From the NCBI GenBank assembly GCA_022574065.1, contig JACZST010000132.1:1-5654 (forward strand): a stretch of 5,654 bases of DNA, given 5' to 3'. How positions within the stretch are numbered: position 1 is the first letter of the stretch; the number at the start of each line of letters is the position of its first letter. Positions 1-5,119 of the stretch are shown piece after piece. The position numbers and the translations under genes were made by a program. The stretch comes from Acidobacteriota bacterium. GTDB lineage: Bacteria; Actinomycetota; Acidimicrobiia; Spongiisociales; UBA5794. A model generated the notes under the pieces. It was not told the origin of the DNA, searched no databases, and was given only the letters and a program-made list of their open reading frames with translations.

Positions 1-1056
1 AAGGGGGCCGGCTCATCTTCCGTTCCGATCTGGTCGGTGTGGCTGCTGCGGTTTCAGATCGGGGTCGTCTTCTTCTACGGGGGCCTTGGCAAGCTCAACG
101 CCGATTGGCTCCGCGGCGAACCGATTGCGACGTGGTTGGCGAACCGGCAGGAGTTCCCGCTCATTGGGTCCTGGTTCGGCAACCGGGCGGTGGGTGTCGG
201 CATCGGGTATACGGCCCTGGCCTTTGACCTGCTGGTCGTGTTCTTTCTGCTCTTCCGGCGAACCCGGCCCTATGCCTTTATCGCCGCCATCGGTTTCTCC
301 CTCATGAACGACTCGTTGTTTCATATCGGTGTGTTCCCCTGGTTCATGCTGGTGGGGACGATGATGTTCTTCGAGCCCGATTGGCCAAAGCAGGTATGGG
401 CCGACCTCAGGTCGCGCAACCTTCGCGGGATGGTCTTCGCCGCCGGCTTTGTTGCGGGCCTAGTCATCGGCGCCAGCTTCCCACGCACCTTCGTTCCCAT
501 CCAGGCTGTCATCGCCGCCGTTGCGTGCGGTCTCGCCGTCCATCAGTTGCTCCCTGCGGCCGAGCCGCGTCATGGGGTCGGTGAGTCGAGAGCCGGCGGG
601 ATCGGATCTCGGCTGGCGGTGGGTCTCATCGTGGTGTGGGTGGCAATCCAGCTGCTGGTGCCCCTCCGCCACTTTGTCATACCAGGCAACGTCCATTGGA
701 CCGAGGAGGGGCATCGGTACTCCTGGCACATGAAGCTCCGGGACAAGGACGGCATTGCCGCCTTCATCGTGGTCTGGCCCGAAACCAACGAGTTCACCGT
801 CGTCGATCCCGACGATTTCCTCTCCTCACGGCAGGCCGACCGGGTAGCGGCGATCCCCGACATGGCGGTCCAGTTCGCCAACTACCTGGAGGACGTCTAT
901 GCGGAGGGGACCGACGCCGATCTGGTCGTGCTCGTCGACGGCTTGGTGACGCTCAACGGTCGCGACCCGCAGCGACTCATCGATCCCGAGGTTGACCTCA
1001 CCCGGGTGAGCGTGCCAACTTTCGGCGCCGATTGGATCATCCCCCTCGACGCCTGA
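1..1056 (+). CDS. HTTM / vitamin K-dependent gamma-carboxylase-like membrane protein, 5' truncated
   Basis: The frame is open from the first base, so the start lies upstream; the GTG at 37 is internal. The visible 351 residues resemble the core and C-terminal half of vitamin K-dependent gamma-glutamyl carboxylase (human GGCX). Residues 27-35 (GGLGKLNADW region) match the GGCX segment AGLKKLDADW, and Lys31 (bases 91-93) aligns with GGCX Lys218, the proposed catalytic base. Hydrophobic, probably membrane segments lie near residues 14-32, 63-84, 91-124, 143-159, 166-183 and 205-222. The region after the last one (residues 222-244, with PGNVHWTEEG and YSWHMKLR) matches the GGCX stretch around FLTQGYNNW and YSWDMM, and the tail (RLIDPEVDLT, then a W near the end) also parallels GGCX. 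Family knowledge: GGCX uses reduced vitamin K, O2 and CO2 to carboxylate Glu, while a Leptospira homologue was reported to have epoxidase but not carboxylase activity. The substrate here is unknown. The gene ends 137 bp from the convergent gcvP stop. Confidence 0.88.
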   Translation, partial: KGAGSSSVPIWSVWLLRFQIGVVFFYGGLGKLNADWLRGEPIATWLANRQEFPLIGSWFGNRAVGVGIGYTALAFDLLVVFFLLFRRTRPYAFIAAIGFSLMNDSLFHIGVFPWFMLVGTMMFFEPDWPKQVWADLRSRNLRGMVFAAGFVAGLVIGASFPRTFVPIQAVIAAVACGLAVHQLLPAAEPRHGVGESRAGGIGSRLAVGLIVVWVAIQLLVPLRHFVIPGNVHWTEEGHRYSWHMKLRDKDGIAAFIVVWPETNEFTVVDPDDFLSSRQADRVAAIPDMAVQFANYLEDVYAEGTDADLVVLVDGLVTLNGRDPQRLIDPEVDLTRVSVPTFGADWIIPLDA

Positions 1057-1193
1057 ATCGACGTCCGGCCGACGAGGGGGCAACACCCCGCAGGCAGCCC
1101 TTCACCTCTGGGCTGGGGTACGCGGCGTGGTGGTGTGGAGACGTTCCCGGCTGGCGCCGCCTCGATCCTTGCCGCCGAATCCGACGCCGCCGT

Positions 1194-4115
1194 TTACCCG
1201 TCGTTGGAACCGATGCCCTGTTCGTAGGCCTCGATCGGTGGACAGGAACACACGATGTGCCGGTCACCGAAGGCGTTGTCGATCCGGCTCACCGGTACCC
1301 AGTACTTGTCCCGCCGCAGGCCGGGCACCGGATAGGCGGCCTGTTCCCGTGAGTAGGAACGGGCCCAGTCGTCGGCGACGACGTTCTCTGCCGGATGGGG
1401 GGCGTTGGCCAGCACCGAATCGGCGTGGGTGACCTCGCCGGCGGCGATGGCGTCTATCTCGCCCTTGATGGCGATCATGGCGTCGCAGAAGCGGTCGAGC
1501 TCGGCCTTGGACTCGGACTCGGTCGGCTCGATCATCAGCGTCCCTGCAACCGGGAACGACATGGTCGGGGCATGGAACCCGTAGTCGATGAGCCGCTTGG
1601 CGATGTCCTCGTTGGTGACGTCGGTGTCGTGCTGGATCCGGCGGATGTCGATGATGCATTCGTGGGCGACCAGCCCGTTCGCTCCCGTGTACAGCACCGG
1701 GTAGTGCGGCGCCAGCCGGGCCGCAACGTAGTTGGCGTTCAAGATGGCGATCTCGGTGGCCATGCGCAGCCCGGTCTCGCCCATCATGGCGATGTACGCC
1801 CAGGAGATGGACAGGACCCCGGCGGACCCCCATGGCGCGGAGGCGATGGCGCCGATGCCATCACCGTCACCCGGCAAATCGGGGTAGAGCGGATGGCTGG
1901 GGAGGAACTCGGCGAGGTGCTCCCGCACCCCGATAGGCCCGACACCCGGCCCGCCACCGCCGTGCGGGATGGCGAAGGTCTTGTGCAGGTTGAGGTGGGA
2001 CACGTCGCTGCCGAAGCTGCCAGGCTCGGCGATCCCCACCATGGCGTTGAGGTTGGCCCCGTCCAGGTACACCTGACCACCTGCGTCGTGCACGATGTCG
2101 CACACCTCGACGATGGTCGCCTCGAAAACCCCGTGAGTCGACGGATAGGTGACCATGATCGCCGCTAGCTCATCGGCGTGCTCGGTGGCCTTGCTGCGCA
2201 GATCCTCGACGTCGATGTTGCCGTCCCCATCGGTCTTGACCACGACCACCCGCATCCCGGCCATCGTCGCCGACGCCGGGTTGGTTCCGTGCGCCGACGC
2301 CGGAATCAGGCACACATCGCGCTGCCCCTCGCCGCGGGATGCCTGGTAGGCCCTGATCGCCAGCAGCCCGGCGAACTCGCCCTGGGCTCCAGAGTTTGGC
2401 TGCAGCGAAACCGCGTCGTAGCCGGTGATGTCGGCCAGCCAAGCTTCGAGGTCGGCGATGAGCCGCAGATACCCCTGTGCCTGATCGAGCGGGACGAACG
2501 GGTGGAGATCGGAGAACTCCGGCCACGTCACCGGGATCAGCTCGGCGGCGGCGTTGAGCTTCATCGTGCACGACCCGAGCGGGATCATGGAGCGGTCGAG
2601 GGCAATGTCGGCGTCCTGGAGCCGGCGCAGGTAACGCATCATCTCGGTCTCCGAGCGATATGAGTGGAACACGGGGTGGGTCATGAACTCGGACCGGCGG
2701 GCGAGATCGGCGGGGATCCCACTGGGGGCGTCCCTCTCCACCTCGCCGAAGACACCGAACACGGCGAACAGCGCCTCCACGGTTTCCGGCGTCACCGTCT
2801 CGTCGAGAGAAACCCCGACGGTGGTGGCGTCGATGCGGCGGAGGTTGATGCGCCGCTCGGCGGCAGCCGCGATGACGGCAGCCGGGGCCGGCACCTTGAC
2901 GGCCAGGGTGTCGAACCAGGTGTCGTTGTCGACGATGAGCCCACCCTCGGTCAGGGCTGCAGCCAGGGCCGAGGTGAGCCGGTGCACCCGCGTCGCGATC
3001 TCGGTGAGGCCTTCCGGCCCGTGGTACACGCCATACATGCCGGCGATGTTGGCCAGCAGCACCTGGGCGGTGCAGATGTTGGACGTCGCCTTTTCCCTAC
3101 GGATGTGCTGCTCCCTGGTCTGCAGGACGAGCCGCAGCGCCATCCGGCCTTCGGCGTCCTTGGAGACACCCACCATCCGCCCCGGGAGCTCCCGCTTGTG
3201 CTCGTCGCGGGTGGCCATGAAGGCGGCGTGGGGGCCGCCGAACATCATCGGCACCCCGAACCGCTGCGAAGAGCCGACCACGACGTCGGCGCCCATCTCG
3301 CCGGGCGGGGTGAGCAGGGTGAGAGCGAGCAGGTCGGTGGCGACGGCGACCAGCGTCCCAGCGTCGTGGAGGCGGGCGATCAGCTCGGTGTGGTCGCCAA
3401 CCGCACCAGTGGTTCCCGGGTACTGCAACAACACGCCGAAGGTCCCCTCCGGCAGGTCGCCTTGGGGGTCGGTGACAACCACCTCGAGGCCGAGCGGCCT
3501 GGCACGGGTATTCACCACATCGATCGTCTGTGGGTGGGTCGCCGCATCGACGACGAACACCATGCCAGCCTCCCCACCGCCACCGCCAGCGTCCCCACCG
3601 CCACCGCCCGGGCCGCGGTTGATCCGCTTCAGCATCGCCATCGCCTCGGCGGCGGCGGTGCTCTCGTCGAGCAGGGAGGCGTTGGCGATGTCCATGCCGG
3701 TGAGGTCAGACACCATGGTCTGGAAGTTGAGCAGTGCCTCGAGCCGACCCTGGGAGATCTCGGGCTGGTAGGGCGTGTAGGCGGTGTACCAGCCCGGGTT
3801 CTCCAGCAGATTGCGCCGGATCACCGCCGGCAGGATTGTGCCGTAGTAGCCCATCCCGATCAGCGAGGTGAACACCTGGTTCTGGTCGGCGAGCAGGCGC
3901 AGCTGGTCAAGCGCCTCGGTCTCGGTGAGCGGGCCTGGCAGAGAATGGTTCTGCTCGATGCGGATGACCTCGGGGACGGCCCGGTTGATGAGTTGCTCCA
4001 TGGAAGCGACGCCGACGGCGTCGAGCATGTCGGGAAGGTCCGATGGGGCGGGTCCGAGGTGGCGGTGGGCGAACTCGCCGCTGCGGGTGCGGTCCTCGGT
4101 GGTGGGCTCGGTCAT
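1194..4115 (-). CDS. gcvP: Glycine dehydrogenase (decarboxylating), glycine cleavage system P-protein
   Basis: This is the PLP-dependent P-protein of the glycine cleavage system: it decarboxylates glycine and passes the aminomethyl group to the lipoyl arm of GcvH in the cytoplasm. At 973 aa it is the single-chain form (E. coli about 957), not split GcvPA/GcvPB. The N-terminal half carries the family blocks GMGYYGT (residues 87-93) and PYQPEISQGRLE (115-126). The C-terminal half carries GSCTMKLN (514-521), SAHGTNPASA (607-616) and the PLP site NLHKTFAIPHGGGGPG (709-724), with Lys712 (bases 1980-1982) as the expected Schiff-base lysine. Start ATG at 4113-4115 is preceded by GGGAG nine bases upstream, and the N-terminal HRHLGP motif follows in frame. 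Residues 168-184 form a glycine-rich insertion made by a 21-bp tandem repeat. A tandem glycine riboswitch precedes the gene. Its downstream neighbour is convergent, so it is probably monocistronic; gcvT and gcvH are not in the window. Confidence 0.98.
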   Translation of the reverse strand: MTEPTTEDRTRSGEFAHRHLGPAPSDLPDMLDAVGVASMEQLINRAVPEVIRIEQNHSLPGPLTETEALDQLRLLADQNQVFTSLIGMGYYGTILPAVIRRNLLENPGWYTAYTPYQPEISQGRLEALLNFQTMVSDLTGMDIANASLLDESTAAAEAMAMLKRINRGPGGGGGDAGGGGGEAGMVFVVDAATHPQTIDVVNTRARPLGLEVVVTDPQGDLPEGTFGVLLQYPGTTGAVGDHTELIARLHDAGTLVAVATDLLALTLLTPPGEMGADVVVGSSQRFGVPMMFGGPHAAFMATRDEHKRELPGRMVGVSKDAEGRMALRLVLQTREQHIRREKATSNICTAQVLLANIAGMYGVYHGPEGLTEIATRVHRLTSALAAALTEGGLIVDNDTWFDTLAVKVPAPAAVIAAAAERRINLRRIDATTVGVSLDETVTPETVEALFAVFGVFGEVERDAPSGIPADLARRSEFMTHPVFHSYRSETEMMRYLRRLQDADIALDRSMIPLGSCTMKLNAAAELIPVTWPEFSDLHPFVPLDQAQGYLRLIADLEAWLADITGYDAVSLQPNSGAQGEFAGLLAIRAYQASRGEGQRDVCLIPASAHGTNPASATMAGMRVVVVKTDGDGNIDVEDLRSKATEHADELAAIMVTYPSTHGVFEATIVEVCDIVHDAGGQVYLDGANLNAMVGIAEPGSFGSDVSHLNLHKTFAIPHGGGGPGVGPIGVREHLAEFLPSHPLYPDLPGDGDGIGAIASAPWGSAGVLSISWAYIAMMGETGLRMATEIAILNANYVAARLAPHYPVLYTGANGLVAHECIIDIRRIQHDTDVTNEDIAKRLIDYGFHAPTMSFPVAGTLMIEPTESESKAELDRFCDAMIAIKGEIDAIAAGEVTHADSVLANAPHPAENVVADDWARSYSREQAAYPVPGLRRDKYWVPVSRIDNAFGDRHIVCSCPPIEAYEQGIGSNDG
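3564..3608. repeat. 21-bp tandem repeat inside gcvP encoding a Gly-rich loop
   Basis: Two 21-bp units (3564-3584 and 3585-3605) plus the start of a third differ at one base. They include an identical 17-mer at 3571-3587 and 3592-3608. Read on the gcvP strand they encode GGGGGDA followed by GGGGGEA (residues 170-183). The period is a multiple of three, so the frame is kept. The block lies between the AAAEAMAMLKR helix and the FVVDAATHPQT strand, where the E. coli protein has only a short loop, so it is probably a tolerated surface-loop expansion. Confidence 0.9.
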
Positions 4116-4124
4116 GGTGGGTAG

Positions 4125-4129
4125 CTCCC
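4125..4129 (-). promoter_or_regulatory. gcvP ribosome binding site
   Basis: GGGAG on the minus strand lies nine bases before the ATG at 4115-4113 and supports that start. It is also one strand of the proposed sequestering hairpin. Confidence 0.75.
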
Positions 4130-4173
4130 GGATCGCGTCACGGTCGGACCCGTCTGTCGCGATGACCTGAGAG
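4125..4173 (-). promoter_or_regulatory. Riboswitch expression platform: Shine-Dalgarno-sequestering hairpin
   Basis: The 3' strand of aptamer II P1, CTCTCAGG (4173-4166), is complementary to CCGGGAG (4131-4125), which contains the gcvP Shine-Dalgarno GGGAG; the pairing has one G-U and one bulged A. This helix would stack on ATCGCG/CGCGAT (4163-4158 with 4137-4132) and an inner ACGG/CCGT stem (4153-4150 with 4143-4140), giving a long hairpin that hides the ribosome site. P1 formation uses the same CTCTC, so the two folds exclude each other. No T-run follows, so transcription termination looks unlikely. The inferred logic is translational: glycine bound, site free, GcvP made. Confidence 0.65.
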
Positions 4174-4226
4174 ATTCACCGCCGTAGCGGCTTTCCCCTT
4201 CGGTGAGGGTGCGAACCCTGCTCTCC
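4166..4226 (-). promoter_or_regulatory. Glycine aptamer II (gcvP-proximal)
   Basis: GGAGAG at 4226-4221 begins the aptamer. A hairpin AGGGT-TCGC-ACCCT (P3a-like) follows, then the conserved CACCGAAGGGGAAA. A second hairpin, GCCG-CTA-CGGC, comes next, and AATCTCTCAGG closes at 4166. P1 pairs GAGAG (4225-4221) with CTCTC (4173-4169) perfectly. This copy is closer to consensus than aptamer I and its 3' P1 strand is the element shared with the expression platform. Confidence 0.92.
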
Positions 4227-4239
4227 AGAATTGCCTCGT

Positions 4240-4314
4240 CCCCGCGGTCCTGGTGCCTGCGAGATTCCCGGGTGGTTGCTCCTTCGGCGCGGACCGAACC
4301 GCTCTCCCGCGGGG
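4240..4314 (-). promoter_or_regulatory. Glycine aptamer I (promoter-proximal) with extended P1
   Basis: The 5' strand GGGAGAGC is at 4308-4301. A P3a-like hairpin with stem GCGG/CCGC follows, then GCCGAAGGAGCAA, and the 3' strand AATCTCGCAGG ends at 4256. The P1 core pairs GAGAG with CTCGC instead of the usual CTCTC, leaving one A-G mismatch. The perfect 8-bp leader-linker helix (4314-4307 with 4247-4240) probably makes up for this. The region from 4315 outward also carries the ATTG strand of the putative kink-turn. Confidence 0.88.
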
Positions 4315-4397
4315 CGTCAATGGCGACCCCAAGGGTACCAGCGGGTCGAACGACACTAGGCGGCACCGTCATCTGGTGCGATGATCGGGGCAGCGCG

Positions 4398-4403
4398 AGG
4401 AGG
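4398..4403 (+). promoter_or_regulatory. Ribosome binding site of the 65-aa zinc-ribbon gene
   Basis: A near-perfect AGGAGG sits five bases before the ATG at 4409. A weak extended -10-like element (TGC then GATGAT at 4380-4385) lies just upstream but lacks a recognisable -35, so no promoter is called. Confidence 0.8.
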
Positions 4404-4408
4404 GTTGC

Positions 4409-4606
4409 ATGCAGCCACAACCGGTCGCCGACTCCATCGTTTGTGTGGAGTGTGGAGCCAAGGCGCACCTGCTTACTCGATTCCCGCCAGACGATCCGCC
4501 ACGGCCCGGCGACGTTGTTGCCTACGTGTGCGAGGACTGCGGGCACCGCTTCGACATCGTGCACGACGACGTCGACGAACTCGAGGAGCCGGGGTTCGAC
4601 TGGTAG
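4409..4606 (+). CDS. Small zinc-ribbon-like protein (two CxxC pairs), hypothetical
   Basis: This 65-aa protein has CVEC at residues 12-15 and CEDC at residues 41-44, each followed by Gly, the usual look of two zinc knuckles in a zinc ribbon. The 25-residue spacer contains a proline/aspartate-rich loop (PPDDPPRPGD, 26-35) and a short beta-like VVAYVC stretch. The C-terminal 20 residues are strongly acidic (HDDVDELEEPGFDW). There is no signal peptide or membrane segment, so it is presumably cytoplasmic. The strong AGGAGG site and conserved cysteine geometry argue it is real despite its size. It is divergent from gcvP, with its start 293 bp from the gcvP start, and 213 bp separate it from the next plus-strand gene. 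I do not recognise a specific family; a nucleic-acid or protein-binding role is possible but only by analogy. Confidence 0.82.
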   Translation: MQPQPVADSIVCVECGAKAHLLTRFPPDDPPRPGDVVAYVCEDCGHRFDIVHDDVDELEEPGFDW

Positions 4607-4641
4607 GTCGATGCTGGTTTTTGCCGGCGAGAACACACCCA

Positions 4642-4661
4642 GCGTGTCCCAAAGCACACGC
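4642..4661 (+). terminator. Hairpin after the zinc-ribbon gene, possible weak terminator
   Basis: GCGTGT (4642-4647) and ACACGC (4656-4661) form a perfect 6-bp stem with an 8-nt loop, 36 bases after the stop codon. Only a short pyrimidine patch (GTTCCTT, 4666-4672) follows and there is no true T-run, so termination is uncertain. The rest of 4607-4819 holds an A-rich patch (4708-4724) flanked by a 6-bp inverted repeat (TTCCGT 4691-4696, ACGGAA 4715-4720). A promoter for the 4820 gene probably lies here, but I cannot pick boxes with confidence. Confidence 0.3.
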
Positions 4662-4803
4662 GCCGCGTTCCTTACCGGTTAAAGCGCGACTTCCGTCCGT
4701 GAGGCGCGAAACAAACGGAAAAACCACCCTTGTAGCGTCGGTGCGCCGAGAGTTGAGTGTGTATCGGGCGGCCGAGGGTTCGGCAGTCACCCCGACATTG
4801 GGG

Positions 4804-4814
4804 AGAAGGGAAGG
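4804..4814 (+). promoter_or_regulatory. Ribosome binding site that selects the GTG start at 4820
   Basis: A purine run containing AGAAGGG and AAGG ends five bases before GTG 4820-4822. The other in-frame GTG at 4757 has no such purine run in front of it, and the 21 residues it would add (cysteine, proline, arginine and tryptophan rich) do not look like coding sequence. Confidence 0.65.
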
Positions 4815-4819
4815 CATCG

Positions 4820-5119
4820 GTGGATCCGTTCGCGCACCCCGACCTGCAACGCATCGGCCGATCGATGCGAATCCGACTCGAAGAGACACTCGACGCCGAA
4901 CAGCACGCCGCCCGCTCGGCAGCACGACGCCGGATGACGCTTCGCGACCGGCTGCTCGAATCCGAAGACCGCGAGGAACGCGTGGTGCTGTCGACGAGTG
5001 ACGGGCACGTCTACCAGGGGGTGGTCGACGCGGTCGGGATCGATCACGTAGTCCTGCTCGACGGAGACATCGACCGCTACCTCGCCATCTCTCACATCGT
5101 GACGATGGAGGCGCGCTGA
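4820..5119 (+). CDS. Unrecognised 99-aa protein, translationally coupled to the CpaB-like gene
   Basis: From the GTG at 4820 the protein is 99 aa. Residues 8-53 are charged and predicted helical (R, E, D and A rich, e.g. RIRLEETLDAEQHAARSAAR). Residues 54-98 look like a small beta-barrel: VVLSTSDG, then VYQGVVDAVGIDHVVLLDG, then YLAISHIVTME. That strand-turn pattern resembles Sm-like or SH3-like small barrels, such as those in some DUF-type proteins, but this is inference from pattern only. No signal peptide, membrane segment or catalytic motif is visible. The stop TGA shares its last base with the ATG of the next gene (TGATG), and that gene's Shine-Dalgarno GGAGG lies inside this reading frame, so the two should be co-translated. 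Context suggests an accessory role in pilus or secretion assembly or its control. Coordinates are well supported; function is not. Confidence 0.75.
   Translation: MDPFAHPDLQRIGRSMRIRLEETLDAEQHAARSAARRRMTLRDRLLESEDREERVVLSTSDGHVYQGVVDAVGIDHVVLLDGDIDRYLAISHIVTMEAR
5107..5111 (+). promoter_or_regulatory. Ribosome binding site of the CpaB-like gene, inside the upstream gene
   Basis: GGAGG lies seven bases before the ATG at 5119-5121 and within the last codons of the preceding gene, supporting both the start choice and translational coupling. Confidence 0.75.

Larger units (their letters stand above)
4166..4321 (-). ncRNA. Tandem glycine riboswitch upstream of gcvP
   Basis: Read on the minus strand, two consecutive copies of the glycine aptamer consensus occur in the gcvP leader. 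Each has a GGAGAG-type 5' strand, a CCGAAGG core followed by a purine-rich GGNGNAA-like stretch, and an AATCTCNCAGG 3' strand. The order is aptamer I (4256-4308), linker (4227-4255), aptamer II (4166-4226), then the expression platform and the gcvP start. An 8-bp helix between the 5' leader (CCCCGCGG, 4314-4307) and the linker (CCGCGGGG, 4247-4240) extends aptamer I P1. A further ATTG/CAAT pairing (4321-4318 with 4233-4230) resembles the leader-linker kink-turn known in this riboswitch class; the linker contains GGACGA, as in the Vibrio cholerae RNA. Family knowledge: these RNAs sense glycine and control glycine catabolism or transport. The identity is firm; the exact transcript ends are not visible. 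Confidence 0.95.

Noticed and set aside
1057..1193. Possible bidirectional terminator between the HTTM gene and gcvP (stem CAGCCC 1095-1100 / GGGCTG 1110-1115, and a GGGG/CCCC hairpin near 1076-1089)
   Set aside because: The stems are short, the first has a 9-nt loop, and no T-run follows on either strand, so I do not call a terminator.
3564..3608. The CCACCG repeats as a CRISPR-like or regulatory array
   Set aside because: The period is 21 bp with no spacers, and the units lie in frame inside gcvP.
2664..4124. Long open frame of 486 codons on the plus strand opposite gcvP (also 2683-3771 and 1395-2168)
   Set aside because: These are antisense frames kept open by high third-position GC in gcvP. 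The products are His/Gly/Arg-rich with no family motifs, and gcvP itself is unmistakable on the other strand.
4315..4320. TTGACG on the minus strand as a -35 box for gcvP
   Set aside because: A -10 at the right distance would fall inside aptamer I, where no TANNNT-like hexamer is visible. The ATTG is better explained by the leader-linker pairing.
4112..4657. Minus-strand frame of 181 codons covering the riboswitch
   Set aside because: It runs through the two glycine aptamers and the antisense of the zinc-ribbon gene; the conserved RNA structure explains this sequence better than a protein.
4757..4819. Upstream GTG start giving a 120-aa version of the 4820 protein
   Set aside because: It has no ribosome site, and the extra residues look non-coding; GTG 4820 has a good purine-rich site.
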